64,000 nucleotides of DNA from Vombatus ursinus (GCF_900497805.2 NW_020948983.1:24453176-24517175); one strand, 5' to 3'. Positions 40,760 to 52,875 are shown, numbered from the stretch's first letter. Program-made: numbers and translations. Notes: generated by a model from the letters alone, not told the origin.

Positions 40760-40900
40760 AGCCAATGTTTTTGTCATACTTTTATAGATGAGGACACTAA
40801 GGCTGAGACATTTGTGAATGCTTACGTAGGTAGTTATGATCAGAGCCAGGTGTTTTGGGTCTAAGCCAGAATTTCTTCTACAAAACTATACTGCCTCCAA
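40760..40900 (-). mobile_element. MIR-type remnant, reverse
   Basis: ATAGATGAGGACACTAAGGC, GATCAGAGCCAGGTGTTTTG and CTACAAAACTATACTGCCTCC fit a reverse MIR-like body. The divergence is high. Confidence 0.55.
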
Positions 40901-41029
40901 GGTAGAAAAGTCAACATCTTCTCAGGTCAGGGTCACTTGAAGAGTTAATTTTCATATCATTTAGCCATTAATAGATTTGTATCCTATCTCCCAAAATTGC
41001 CACTCTCTTTACTCTCTCTGTTATTCTTG

Positions 41030-41269
41030 TTCAGTCATTTCAGTCATGTCCAACTCTCTTCATGATCCCATTTGGGATTTTCTTGGCAGAGATATTGGAG
41101 TGATTTGCCATATCCTTATTCAGCTCATTTTATAGATGAGGAACTGAGGCAAACAGTGTTAAGTGGCCCAGGATCACACAGCTAGTAAATGTCTGAGGCT
41201 AGATTTGAACTCAAGTGTACCTGACTCGAGGCCTGGCACTCTATCCACTGCACCACCTTACTGCCCCCT
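41030..41269 (-). mobile_element. SINE with RTE-like tail, reverse
   Basis: The segment runs from TCAGTCATGTCCAACTCTCT (RTE-like tail, reversed), through GAACTGAGGCAAACAGTGTT and GATCACACAGCTAGTAAATG, to CTATCCACTGCACCACC. It is the exact mirror of the forward copies at 12106 and 56567. Confidence 0.9.
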
Positions 41270-41847
41270 ATACTATCTGCAAATGTTCAAATGAAACTTT
41301 TGATATATAAACCACTACTGTGAAATTGAAGGTCAGAGAAACATCTTTGGAGCAAAACAAGCTTATTTAAAACGTAGCTAATAAAAATGACAGTGCTATT
41401 TGAATTAATTTACTTATTTAGTACATTATGAAACTGCCAAAAGTTTATTTTTCTAGAGCTAGAAAAAATAATAAAATTTGTGAGGAGACCAAAAGGCCAA
41501 AAATCTCAAGAGCAATAATGAAAAAAGTGCAGTGTAGGAGCCCTAGCTATACTAGTTCCCAAACTATACTACAAAGGAATAACAATAAAAACAATTTGGC
41601 TAATGGTTAAGGAATAGGTCTGTCAGTGGAACAGATTAGATTTGCAATGTGCAAAAGCAAACAAGCACACTAATCTCATATTTGATAAGTTTAAAGATAC
41701 CAATTATTGGGGGAAGAACTCACTATTTAACAAAAGCCATTCAAAAAACTGGAAAAGTTTGGCAGAAACTATGAATAAACCAAGATCTCACATAATATGT
41801 AAGATGACTGCCAAACAGTACACGATTTAGACTAGATGACAGCGTAT

Positions 41848-41909
41848 AAAACTTAGAGAAGCCATAAAGAAATTACTTAAAACTTAGAGAAGCCATACAG
41901 AAATTATCT
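41848..41909 (+). repeat. 31-bp tandem duplication in old L1
   Basis: Two adjacent copies of a unit opening AAAACTTAGAGAAGCCATA differ at two positions. The duplication is local to this L1 remnant and would insert about ten residues with a frame shift. Confidence 0.85.
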
Positions 41910-42326
41910 GTCATATCTATGGATAGGGGAAGACTTCATGACTAAACAAGAGATGAAGAGTATCACAAAAAGCAAAATGGAAAATTTTGATTTATATAAA
42001 ATTAAAAAGTTTTAGCAAAAAGTCAATGTAGCTAAGATTAGAAGAAAAGTAGATAAATGGGAAAAAATCTTTGGAGCGATTTTAACTGATAAAGGCCTCA
42101 TTTCTAAGATATATAGAGAGCTGATTCAAAATTATAAGATCTATTCTCCAATTGATAAATGATGACAGAATGTGAATATGCAGTTTTAAGAAGAAGAAAT
42201 CAAAGTTATCAATATACATTTAAAAGTAATTCTCAATATCTCTAATAACTAGAGAAATGCAAATTAAAAAAAAAAAACACTGAAGTACCATTTCCCACAA
42301 CTCAGACTGACAGATTTAGCAAAAGA

Positions 42327-42385
42327 AAAAAAGGAAGGAAGGAAGGAAGGAAGGAATGAAGGAAAGAAAGAAGGAAGGAAGAAAA
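42327..42385 (+). repeat. GGAA/GAAA microsatellite
   Basis: Repeating GGAA and AAGAAAG units lie within the L1 ORF2 remnant. Confidence 0.9.
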
Positions 42386-42849
42386 ATGTTAGAGGGGCTG
42401 TAGAAAAACAAGTAGTTTTATGAACTGCTGGTAGAGCTATGGTCTAACTATTCTAGAAAATAATTTGGAACTATGTCCTGAAAATTATTAAATTATGCAT
42501 ACCCTTTGACAATATCAAAATTAGATATATATACCCTAAAGAGAGCAAAGAAAGGGAAAAAAGACATATGTACAAAAGTATTTACAGCAGGTCTTTTTTT
42601 GTGGTGGCAAGGAACTGGAATTAATCTCTGTCCCTGGGTAGAATGAACAAGCATGGGTTCTATTAGATACTATATATTTTTCCATCTTTATTGTCTTCTG
42701 TCTTGATTTTCAGTCCCTTTTCAGGATGTGGATAGAAGATTCGCTTCTCTATACATTTCATGTTTCCTTCGAATATGACAATGTCCCACCCTAAAATTAC
42801 TTTGCATTTAACTTTTAAAACATGTTTTTATTCACTTACATGAGTATGT

Positions 42850-43205
42850 TATTTTCCCTGTCAAAATATAAGTTCCTTGAGGGCAGGCATTAATTGGTGG
42901 CTCAGAGGATAGGGCTCCTGGCCTGGAATCAGAAAGCCTCATCTTCCTGAGTTTGATCTGGCCTCACTAGGTGTGTGACTCTGGGCAAGTGACTGAACCC
43001 TGTTTCCCCTCAGTTCCTCGGTAAAATGAGCTGGAGATAACAATGATAAAAACTCCAGTACCTTTGCCGAGAATACCCCATATGGAGTCATGGAAGAGCT
43101 GGACACGAATGAAATGACTGAACAAAAACAACAATTCTATCTCCTATGTCTATGTAGTTCCTGATAAATGGTAGGTGCTTAAAAATTGCTTGTTGATTGA
43201 TTTAT
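42850..43205 (+). mobile_element. L2 LINE 3' end, split by a SINE
   Basis: The L2 phrase AAGTTCCTTGAGGGCAGGCA stands before the SINE (42895-43134). Its continuation, TGGTAGGTGCTTAAAAATTG and CTTGTTGATTGATTTATTGA, stands after it. Confidence 0.75.
42895..43134 (+). mobile_element. SINE with RTE-like tail, inside L2
   Basis: The body contains GGTGTGTGACTCTGGGCAAG and GTAAAATGAGCTGGAGATAA. The end reads TGGAAGAGCTGGACACGAAT with an AACAAAAACAACAA tail. The first bases of the usual head are lost. Confidence 0.85.
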
Positions 43206-44995
43206 TGATCAAGGTATAAACTTGATTAGAGAGGGTAAGGGCTGGACACCATCTTGCAACGGAGAGAAAGAAACCTTGGGACAACATTGTGAGGCCACCA
43301 CATAGTGAGATGTGGCAATGAGGCAAATTATCTAGTAGAGAAATTTAAGTGGGCTGCCATCTGGCAGCTTTCTAATTTACTGATTATTATTGATGATGAT
43401 GTATTAAATTATTAATTATTAATTAAATTATTTTTATTCATTGGGACTGAAGGACTATAATTGTTGTCAGTACCTCCTAAATTCTGAACTGGACAAAAAT
43501 CTAGTCGCCCTGCCATAGTTGCAGCTCTGGAAAGACTACCCTATTCCCCCCACCCCCACAGAAATCTATTTCTTTAGTCCAATCCCATGACTCCCTGCAT
43601 AATTGCCTTCATTACACCTCTATCCCTGGTTTAATCTGATCCTGTGGACACCCAGACAAGCAGCTGGAATGCAAATATTTATTTGTTTGCTTCATGGTAC
43701 ACTAGGTTTTGAGCAAAGAGCTGACAGTCACTATTTTATGGCAGAGCCAGGGCTAGGGCCCTGGGCTTCTGACTCCTGGTTTGCTACACTTTGTAATGCA
43801 TTATAAGCTTCTCAAAAACTTATCTTGTGAATCACAGTTGACAAGATATGCTGACCAAGGAAGACTTCTCCGCCGGCAACTTGTAATTAAGCTCTGGCCT
43901 CAAGAGAAAACCCAAGTATAGAGACATTAATCTTTAAACATAGAAGTGGCTACCTCCATGCCATGTTTTCTGCCTGCCAGATGCTATACAGTTTTTTTTT
44001 TATTTGGCCCTTCAGGTAGCTTTGTTATTCTAGCTGTAACCTGATAAGACAGCTAAAGCTAGAAACCTCACTGGAAACTGGTGGTTAAGTGAGAGCAGGG
44101 CTGTGAGCTCCCTGGTGCATTTTGGCTTTCAAGAAAGGTATCATTGAGAAGACAGATGGATTTTCAGCCTTAGCAAGCCTGTGAGCTCTTGGAATTTGGG
44201 GAAATGCTTTTTTTAATGATCAGTTCATCATTTCTGAAAGGACTTTTGTGGGTCAGTGAGCCCTAGGATCATGACAAGGTTATGGTATGGAGTAGGAGGA
44301 AAACAAAATGGGTCTTCTTCAAAATAACCCCAAAAAACTGCTAAATAATTATATATGGACAAGGGAAGTAGAGTGGTATGATAGAAATATACTGGATTCA
44401 CAGTTGTGATAGGAGATAGGAGAGTTGAGTTCTAGGCCTACTTCTAAAATTCAATGTTTTTACTAATAAATCTAATAATAGCTACTGAGCATCTAGATAA
44501 CACTTTAAGACTCACAAAAAAAACTAATATAGGATTCATATTGCCAAATTCTTTCAATTAAGGTCATTGTTAATGCCCCCAAATACATAGAGGCTTTATG
44601 ACATTTCAAAAATGAAAGATCCATAGAATTATTTTGAATGCCTCTGTTTGCCATATGGAAATGTATCAAGAGAAAAATAAATCACCAGTTGAACCTTTCT
44701 TTAAAAGCATTTATATAGAAATGTGGAACACATCAAAATGATGCACAAAAGGCTCTTCTAAATTCTAAGGCAAGGGTTAATACAGAGCTCTTTAAATGCT
44801 TAATTAATATTTATAATATTGAATATATTAGTTTTATGTCACATGTATAATGGGGGTAATGTATTTTTATATGATCTATATATACTTTATAGTACATTAG
44901 GGTTCCTTGTATAATCAATGTATGCAAGGTATTTATACACTTTTATATGATTTTTATAGGGAAGGCAATATAAAGCATTGAAGTTACAAGTATGT
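43206..44995. other. No gene recognised
   Basis: Nothing convincing was seen over 1.8 kb. An AT-rich palindromic stretch lies at 43385-43435 and another A/T-rich tract at 44810-44960. A 67-codon frame at 43603-43806 has no family resemblance. Confidence 0.4.
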
Positions 44996-45125
44996 AGTTG
45001 GAGATTTGGATGCTAATTTTGGACTTCTGCTAGCTATATGGTATCAAATAAGTTACTTAAATTCCCTTGGCCTCAGTTTTCTTATCTGTAAAATGAACAA
45101 GTGGTATTGGGTGATATCTGTCAAT
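44996..45125 (+). mobile_element. MIR-type remnant
   Basis: CTTCTGCTAGCTATATGGTA, TTGGCCTCAGTTTTCTTATC and TGTAAAATGAACAAG follow the MIR core and 3' part. Confidence 0.65.
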
Positions 45126-45589
45126 AACATTTTTATTCATCTCTTTGGCTTCCTATCATATCCCCCACAATGACTATTATAAAATTTTCAATTTTTCTGA
45201 AGTCCTCATTATGCTCTTATTATTTCTTTTTCATCATGTAAGATTTTAATTTATTTCATTATGAACAAGCTCAATTGATACAAGCTAATTTGGGTTGCCT
45301 TGTCCACACCACAGAATCCCCTTGCATGTTTTATCCATTCTCTCCTTTTCCCCTCCTGCTTCATCAAATGAGGTTGCTCTCCTCATCATCAAAGTTAACC
45401 TCTTCTGTCCTAGTGTTGTGTGTAGCCTTCCGGCTTGCAATATGACCTTAAGCTATACCTTCTATACCTCACTCTTTTGCACCTTCCATTTCAGCCCTTT
45501 GCCACAGGTTCCAGACTAGTAACATGCACAAGTAAAATGTGCCCTAAAACAATAGAAACTTTTCAATCAAGCAAACAGTCATTTTTTCA

Positions 45590-45725
45590 ATATAACAAGC
45601 AAGCATTTATTGAGCACCTATTATGTGCTAGGCACTATACTAAGACCTGGTGATTTAAAGACAAAAACGAATCATCCCCTGCCTTCAAGGAACTAACTTT
45701 CTAATGTATATAAAGGAGTAACAAA
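45590..45725 (+). repeat. Old therian interspersed repeat (unnamed), 5' piece
   Basis: AAGCATTTATTGAGCACCTA, TTATGTGCTAGGCACTATAC and TTCAAGGAACTAACTTTCTA form the typical opening of the same family as 40381 and 54640. Confidence 0.65.
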
Positions 45726-46795
45726 CAGGTGTCACTGTGAAGAACCACCTGGCTGGCTGACAAATTATCTCCTTTTTATCCTCTCCCTCAGTGAGAAGAG
45801 GAGGAATAAAATCTTCCTAGACCACATGTATCTCTATGGAAGGGCTTGCTCAGGATGGGACTTTCTTTTTAGGTCCTTGCCTGTTCCCCCAACCCTTTCC
45901 TCTCTTTCTGGAGATTCAGGGAAGGAAAATTTCTTAGTCACAGTTACTTCTAGTTTCAGAAACCCACTAAGTTTTGAATGAAACGTCTTACATCAGGGGG
46001 CAATGGCCCAGATTCACAGGGATCTTCCCTCTGCTCTCTTGGGGGAATTTATAGCATTATCAATAACCATAGCTTTCTGTGTCCCCCAAATGGCATCTAA
46101 AAGCCAAGCTACAAAATTTACTCTCCTTCTAGTCACATGTTGTGAAATTAGTACATCCTTGATGCACTCTGTGATTAAGATGAAAGACATTCATACAGGA
46201 CAGCTGAAATTGCTCAATGGTTTATTTAGGGAAAGATGGACTAAAGGCATTGTTGAAACAGTAAAGAGCAGCTCAAAATGGAAACAAGAAACATTGGATT
46301 TAAATTCATCCTCCCTGAAGAAAGGTGAAAGAAGAAGAGATAATGAGAGGAGAAAGAAAACTCCCTCTGCTGCCTGAATTTTGAAGTGGGGAAGTGTTCA
46401 CTAACAAATTCTTTCACTCTGGTTACTGCTGTCCCCTCTGCCTGCAGTGAACAAAGATACCGGCTACACTGGTGAAGTCAAGGTGGGCTTGGCGCTGGCT
46501 ACTGTTTCCTGGTGACCCTCTGAGATGTCCCTCCTCAACTCGGACTCCAGTCTAAAAGATCCTCTCCAGCTTGTGTATTTTCTGCCTTCTCTTCAAAATT
46601 AGTCACTGAACCACATTTCCCAGAATGCTTAGTTAGCATTCAAATGACTTGTCCTATCTGCAAGGAATTCACCTGAACCTGTCCAAACACCTGCTACAAA
46701 TATACACATATACATTTATGCATGTACGTGTGAATGCATGCGTGAATGCATGAGTGTATGTAGATACTGCTGAACTTCTTGCAGGAATAATCTAC
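45726..46795. other. No gene recognised; one 124-codon frame of unknown meaning
   Basis: The frame at 46003-46377 (opening MAQIHRDLPSALLGEFIALS, ending KKGERRRDNERRKKTPSAA) is the longest one in the window outside obvious transposons. It has no recognised motif, and its ATG lies in ordinary A/T-rich DNA. It is more likely chance than gene. The rest of the interval shows nothing identifiable. Confidence 0.35.
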
Positions 46796-46799
46796 ATTC

Positions 46800-47345
46800 T
46801 TTCTATTATTTTCTTTCTCCACATTTATTCCTTAATCTATTGAATCTAATTTCTATACTTAAAACACTACAGTTTTCCCTCTTAAATGCTACCAGTGACT
46901 TCCTAATCATCAAATATGATGATCTTTTCTTCCTCATCATCCTTGACCTTTCAGTAGCATTAATACTCTACTGCCAACCACCCCCTTTCTTGGTTTTCTT
47001 TTCCCTCTTTGCTTCTGTGACATTGTAATATTTTGATTTTCTAACCTGTCCAATCTTCTTTATAATTTTGCTTGCCCTTCTTCCAACTATCTCACACTAA
47101 ATTTAGCTATTTCTTAAAGTTCTTCCCCCCTTGTCTTCTCCCATTGTGATCTCTTCTTTAGAATTTTTCTTCTGAAGTCATAGCTCAACCCTCAGTTTTA
47201 TACAGCAGACTTCCAACCTCCAGACATCTAATCGTTTACTACACATCTACACTTGGATGGCCCATGAGAATCTCAGACTCAATGTGTCTGGAACTTAATT
47301 CATTATCATCCTCCCCCTTGTCCTTAGCTGCCAAACTTGCATTTT
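46800..47345 (+). mobile_element. L2 LINE reverse-transcriptase fragment
   Basis: A 62-codon open piece at 46840-47028 reads LLNATSDFLIIKYDDLFFLI then ILDLSVALI, matching the L2 (CR1-clade) RT phrase 'TNDLLIAKSNGLFSVLILLDLSAAFD'-like order. Further on, ACTTGGATGGCCCATGAGAA and CTCAGACTCAATGTGTCTGG correspond to the later 'W-M-S-R-L-N-K-T-E' part. A deletion lies between the two parts. The copy is old and fully decayed. Confidence 0.7.
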
Positions 47346-47995
47346 CAATTCACTTTCTTAAATACATATACTCATTATATTTTCGTATATGTGTATATAA
47401 AAACATATAGATGTATCTGTACAAATGTACACATATGTACATGTTTGTGCATACATAGATCTATATTATTTTTTTAATCACCCACATTTCCCAATATGTC
47501 TTTTTTCCTTTCCCTCCCTAAGTCCCATCCTATATATGAGGGTATAGAAAAATAGGGGGAAAATCAGCAAACAGAAGGGATGTACTGTCTTATATCTCTT
47601 CTTTGGGGCCAACCATGGTCATCATTTTACAGCATTCAGTAAAATTCAGTAAAATTCAGAAAGAGTAAAACCTTTAGAGCATAGTGTTCTGTGTGAGTGG
47701 CAAGCCAAATGTCTACCAGAAGGCAGTCTTCCCTATTCTCAATTTGTGTTCTTGCTTTTATTACTTGCTGTCTCCAGTTGTACAGTCAGACTGATGATAT
47801 TAAAATCTTAAGAAATAGTGGATCAACACTTTTTGTTTTTTGCCATAATGATCTGTGCTTATATAAAAAATCCTTAGTGTTTAAATGTATTAAAATTATT
47901 TCTTCCTTTTTCCTCCTTTCCTATATTTTTGTTTCTGTATTTTATAGTTCTCTTAGAATCTCAGAAGGTTAGAGCTAGAGATTTCTAGACATAGA
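47346..47995. other. No gene recognised; TACATA-rich tract
   Basis: An ACATATG/TACATA low-complexity tract stands at about 47385-47455. A 91-codon frame at 47697-47972 is hydrophobic from T/A-rich composition and lacks any recognisable motif. Confidence 0.4.
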
Positions 47996-48320
47996 AATCA
48001 TCTCAACCAACCCTCATTTTATTCATGAGGAAATTGAGGCCCTGAGAGGGGGCAATGACTCAGATATGTCTCCCAACCCCAGTGCTCTTTCTACTATACC
48101 ACGCCTCCTCCCTAAGAACTTGAATTTATAATGGACATTGAGGCTTAGAAAGCAAAAACTGTGAGAGTGAGGTAATATTATCAATATCATTTTATAAGTT
48201 AGAAGAGTGAGATTTAAATATACCTTGTCCAAAATAACATAGATTAAAAAGTAATAGAGTCAGGATTTTACCCAAAGTCTCCTGACTCTGGATCCAATAC
48301 CCTTTACACTACTCTAAATG
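47996..48320 (-). mobile_element. Two MIR-type remnants, reverse
   Basis: The first (about 47996-48110) reads CATGAGGAAATTGAGGCCCT and CTCTTTCTACTATACCACGC. The second (about 48160-48320) reads AAGTAATAGAGTCAGGATTT and ATCCAATACCCTTTACACTA. Both match reverse MIR bodies at low identity. Confidence 0.6.
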
Positions 48321-50035
48321 GTTGCTACCCTGCTTTGCTTAGTTGCAGTGGCCAACAAATTGATGCAGTGGCCAGTTCTTTACAAATCTATAGGAGTAGT
48401 AGAACTACAAGCCATTACACTAGATGACCTCTAAAGGCCTTTCTTCTTTTGAGATTTGATGATTCTGGTAGTACTCTGTAGGCCCACATCTCTATTTAGA
48501 TATGCCATATTTTAAAATAAGTTATTCTGCCATTAAAATAAAATCAGCCTTGGCATTTTCTAAGCAACAATGAGAATGTTAAAATGATTGAACCAAATGA
48601 TCTGACTAGAAGTTTGGTTATCATAAAATCATAATAATAATCATGGTATTACCATCAAATGTCTTCTCTTAATTTTGGTTACCTTGAGGTAGAAAAAAGA
48701 CAGTAATAAGGGGGAAAAAAGAATGCTTCAAAGATACTTTGGAAGTGGTCTGAATATAAACTGCTGATTTATACCATAGGAAAGCTTATATTCTCCTTTG
48801 GCTTACTATCTTTGTAGTAAAGCCAACTGCTTCAAAAATAGTTAATTGTAGGTTCAATAAAATATTTAGCTGACAGATGTAAGCCTTTATCATTTTTACG
48901 CATAATATGTTACAGAAGTCTTTGTTGTTTCAGCACTGTGTAAGGAGTGCTAAGTTGGACAAGCATGGACACATCTGAGAACCTTTAAGGTTGCCATCAG
49001 AAAAGAGGGGAAAAGTCCCAGCTTTTAAACATCATGAAAATGTATATCCCATGTCAAAAAGCAGTCCTCTGTAATTCATTCATTCATTCATTCAATAAAC
49101 AATTTTAGTGCTTCTTATCCTATAAATAGTGTGCTAGTTATAGATTTATCCTGTGCATCTAAGGAGTGAAGGTATAAAGTCCAATCTTAGAAAGCAGAAA
49201 CACATTCCCTCACTCATTTGCAACTAATGCCTTAGAAGAAGCAATGACTTTGAAACTGTAATGATTTGTCTATTTGCTTTTGCACTTCATGTATCATGAA
49301 CAGAGGACAGTCCTCTCCCTAGTAATCTCCTCCCACCTCCTCTTCAGTTTTGCTGTTGGCTTCCAAAGGCCTAACTAATTCTGAGCTGCAGCGTTTTGAG
49401 TGGCAGAAACCACAGAGGAACGTCCAAACCACAACAAAACATCATTCACATGGGATTTTTTTAAAGAAAAAAAGTCATGAAAGGATTCCTTTTATATTAG
49501 TTTTAGTTAAAAAGAAAGTCTGCACTCCTTCCCACCCCTGTTTCCTCCTCCTGCTACCCCCTCCCTCCCACATACAACCTAAGCGGAGTCTAAACTAACC
49601 AACTGTCTCAGGTTCTTCCTTTGGAAGACACCCACCAAACCCTTCTTATTGATTAATTGAAAACAACCATGAATAATGACCTCATTCTTCCAGGATAGTT
49701 GCTCAACTATAAAACCCAAATGAATTATATTTGCTCGACTGCATTATTGTGTTTTCCTGATGGAAGAACGGGAGCTAATGGGTAACTGGCTTTCATTTTT
49801 CTCTTGAAAAAAAAGAAAGAAAAGTCCTCTACAGTGGCTCTTGTAGCACATAGAACTGATTTGACAAATGATTGTTAGTAGTACCTTCTGTCAAGTCTCC
49901 TGGAGACTCTGAATTTAGTCCGGTCTTTGTTCAAATGGAGAAATTGAGGAACAGAGGGAGGTGAAAATGGAGAAAACAGTGGAGCCCTTTGTCTGGAGCC
50001 CCAAAGTTCAAAGTCTGAGGTGCTCTCAATCTGTC
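48321..50035. other. No gene recognised
   Basis: A short MIR/SINE tail (ACTAGATGACCTCTAAAGGC, about 48418) and an ATTC run (49076-49096) are the only recognisable items. An 82-codon frame at 49350-49598 has no family resemblance. Confidence 0.4.
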
Positions 50036-50200
50036 ATGCAGTGTAGTTGAAAGGGCCTTGGATCTGGAAGGAATTCTGTCATGACATTTAGTCACTTTGG
50101 GCCTCAGTTTCCTCATGTAAAATAGAACAGGCATTATTATCTCCATTTATCTCGCAAAAATATTGTGAGGATCAGGTACATATAGGAAGTTTTTACTAAA
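50036..50200 (+). mobile_element. MIR-type remnant
   Basis: GTCACTTTGGGCCTCAGTTTCC, ATGTAAAATAGAACAGG and TATTGTGAGGATCAGGTAC follow the MIR body in forward order. A second, reverse and weaker MIR-like piece follows at about 50342-50530 (AGAGCTGGAAGTGACCTTGA). Confidence 0.65.
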
Positions 50201-50530
50201 GGGGCCTTGGAAACAGCAATAGAGCAAGTTAAAATGTAAATACCTACAGGAGGAGGAGGAGGAGAAGAGGACTTATTCTTCTAGCTGGGACCAAATTTCC
50301 ACGTGTTTATAGCCCTGTTTTGTGAGAATAAGAAGACACTGTCAGAATGTTAGAGCTGGAAGTGACCTTGAAGGTCTTTCTGTTGAGTCCTGTCGTTTTG
50401 CAGATGGGCCTAGTGAAACCCACAGTTAAAGTGACTGTTGCTTATTGAATAGAATTGTTTCAAGGACCTACAACTTATTCGTGGCAGAGCCAGTGTTAGG
50501 ACAAAGGTCTCTTAACTCCAAGTCCAAATG

Positions 50531-51118
50531 AGATGAAGGGGCCTTAAGTGTCAGTTGTGGATATTTATTCACTAAGACAGCAAGAACAGAACTGCTCCCT
50601 TCTATTCAAAGTGACTCTGGAAGTTACAGAAAACTGAAGCCACCAATATCCTGAGTGACACATTACAATTCACCATAGTCATTTCTTAGAGAGGAGTCAC
50701 TGTGCGGCGGCAGCTGTGCTATGACCACTGTGGTTGGCTTTGGATGTAAACAACTGTCTTGGATTACCTTCCTTCTCATTCTCATGCCAGCTTTGACACT
50801 GGATTTCTAGATAAGGAACGGCCGTGGGTCCAGTTTGAAGCCAAGCAAAATGCTGATGTGGTCAATTCCTTTTTCTGTGTGACTCTGTTTGCTTTTTTTG
50901 CCAAGTGGTCTGTAGCATGGAAGTGTGACACCAGAGGAGGAGGAAATAAGTGCACTTCAGCTCACTTTTTGCTGCTGTGTATTTATTTTTTTAAAAATTT
51001 TGCTTCATTTCAAATAACTATTTGTTTTCCAGTAAGTGTTTCTAGTAACTCTATTTATTAGGTGTCTTGTTTCAGGTAGAGAGGAAGGATTTGATAGACA
51101 CAGTTTAGGATATTTCTA
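50531..51118. other. No gene recognised; 100-codon frame
   Basis: The frame at 50759-51061 (MDYLPSHSHASFDTGFLDKE and on) overlaps a stretch at 50690-50950 of higher complexity and G/C than its surroundings. The second half becomes T-rich. No domain is recognised; unique non-coding DNA is as likely. Confidence 0.35.
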
Positions 51119-51119
51119 T

Positions 51120-51374
51120 TTGGTAGCTAGGTGACTCAGTGGATAGAGTGCTGGGATTGGAGTCAGGAATACCTGAGTTCAGACCAGTCTTAGACACTTA
51201 CTAGCTGTGTGACCCTGGGCAAGTTACTTAACCCTGTTTGCCTCAGTTTTCTCAATTGTAAAAATTAATAGTAAAAAAAAAAAAAAGAATTGGCTAATCA
51301 CTCCTGTATCTTTGCCAAAAAACTCCAAATGGGGTCATGAAGAGTCAGACACAATTGAACAACAGCAACAAAAT
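51120..51374 (+). mobile_element. SINE with RTE-like tail
   Basis: TGGTAGCTAGGTGACTCAGT, ACTTACTAGCTGTGTGACCC, an internal A-run after GTAAAAATTAATAGT, then CTCCAAATGGGGTCATGAAG and AGTCAGACACAATTGAAC. The internal A-run suggests a local expansion. Confidence 0.92.
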
Positions 51375-51384
51375 TTGAGTCAGT

Positions 51385-51480
51385 GTGAATGCAGGTTTCA
51401 TTTTCCTCATTTATGAAATGTGGGTGTTGGATTAGACCTCTAAGGCCCTTCCTACTTCTACATGTATGATTCTATTATCG
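51385..51480 (+). mobile_element. MIR/CORE-SINE 3' remnant
   Basis: TTTCCTCATTTATGAAATGTG, GGATTAGACCTCTAAGGCCC and CTTCTACATGTATGATTCT form the usual end of this SINE class. Confidence 0.6.
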
Positions 51481-52340
51481 TAAAACTTTATAGAGTGGGA
51501 GGAGATCTTCAAACAAACCTCTTGCCACATGCAGAAATTCCCCTTTGAACATCCCATCCCTGTTTTTAACGCTTCTAGTCACGGAAACTTGCTACTTCCA
51601 AAGGAAGCCCATTTGACTATTATGCAGTTCAGATTGTTAAAAATGGCAATATCTACTATGTGATGGACACTAAAAGATATAAAAAGTACACAAGTTGCAG
51701 ATGGTTCCTATCCCTAAGGAAAGTTCTGAATTGGAGGGATGTGTAGCCTCAATCATTGATGGATCTATAATTTCAGCAATATCAGCACTCCTTCCCAGGA
51801 TTAGAGCATGATCTATCCAGGTCTATTTGTCTTTTGTGCTTCTTGTCAATGTCTTCCAATCAATTCTCTACAAGAGGTCTCACCACCATGTTAGTAGCCT
51901 TTCACTTGATCTGTTGATATTTATGTAGACACATCAGTCATCCTTCACTCTTGCTACGTGACTGGCCTATCCTTTCATCTGGTCATATTTCTCTGTGATG
52001 GCACCCCTATGTTACTTTTCCTGTGCAATTCATCATTTGTAATGTGTTTCAGCTAGCTCATACACCATTGCCCTCCAGCTGACCCCTTAGCTAATTCCTT
52101 GTAGAACAATATATTTCATGATTCAAAATATTCTTGGGATTATGGTCATGGAAATAAATTTAATTTGATTTAATAAACATTCATTAAATGTGTAGTATAT
52201 TCAAAGCATAGGATTCTAATATAAATATCATTGGTAGAAAAAGGGAAGCTCAGAAAGAGAACCAGTCTGCTAGGGAAGATGAGGAGTTGGGTTTAGGATA
52301 TATCTAGTTTGAGGTGATATTGAGTCCTTTTAGTAAAAAT
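51481..52340. other. No gene recognised
   Basis: The interval contains only short, unassignable pieces. No coding frame or clear repeat was seen. Confidence 0.4.
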
Positions 52341-52345
52341 GTCGA

Positions 52346-52481
52346 GGGGCAGCTAGGTGGAACAGTGGATAGATCACCGACCTTGGAGTCAGGAGGACCT
52401 GAGTTCAAATATGGTCTCAGACACGTAACACTCACTAGCTGTGTGATTCACTTAACCCCAATTTCTTCACCCAAAAAAATA
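52346..52481 (+). mobile_element. tRNA-derived marsupial SINE (A-tailed)
   Basis: GGGGCAGCTAGGTGGAACAG, GAGTTCAAATATGGTCTCAG and ACTAGCTGTGTGATTCACTT, with a small deletion in the CCCTGGGCAAG block, then a short A-tail. Confidence 0.9.
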
Positions 52482-52589
52482 ATGTTCAATGAGGAGTTGG
52501 ACATAAGGAATTAGAATATGAGTGACAAGGCAAAATAAGAAATGAAGATTTGACAACCATCAAATTAGAGCTGATAAGGCTATATTGTA

Positions 52590-52715
52590 ATCCCCATTAG
52601 ACTGTGGGCTTCTTGAGAGTAGGGACTATCTTTTGTTTTTCTTTGTTATGTCTAGCACATAGCACAGTGCCTGGCATACGGTGTATCTGAAAAATATTTA
52701 TTGAGTAACTAGCTA
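52590..52715 (+). mobile_element. L2 LINE 3' end
   Basis: GACTGTGGGCTTCTTGAGAG, TAGGGACTATC, CATAGCACAGTGCCTGGCAT and AAATATTTATTGAGTAACT follow the L2 3' terminus closely. Confidence 0.8.
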
Positions 52716-52724
52716 GAAAATGCC

Positions 52725-52875
52725 CTGGATTTGGACTCGTATGACATGAATCCCAGATCTGCTACTCACTACCAGTGTGACCTTGGAAAATTACTTAACT
52801 TCTCTTGTTCTGAGGTTTCTCAGCTATAAAATAAAGAACTTGGACTACAAGATATTTAAAGCCTCTCCCAGTGCT
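52725..52875 (+). mobile_element. MIR/CORE-SINE remnant
   Basis: ACCAGTGTGACCTTGGAAAA, CTATAAAATAAAGAACTTGG and CTCTCCCAGTGCTAACTCC mark a forward copy with its usual 3' block. Confidence 0.65.

Larger units (their letters stand above)
41345..42660 (+). mobile_element. Old LINE-1 ORF2 C-terminal remnant
   Basis: Translated pieces follow L1 ORF2 past the RT core: KLPKVYFSRARKNNKICEE, a KDTNYWGKNSLFNKSHSKNW piece, then DKGLISKIYRELIQN (about 42090) and an REMQIK-type block (about 42255). It ends near GGTGGCAAGGAACTGG. It is more diverged than the L1 copies in the first 40 kb. A GGAA/GAAA array lies at 42327-42385. Confidence 0.8.

Noticed and set aside
50759-51061. A host exon
   Set aside because: No domain match, no splice signals in a consistent arrangement, and the second half is low-complexity T-rich.
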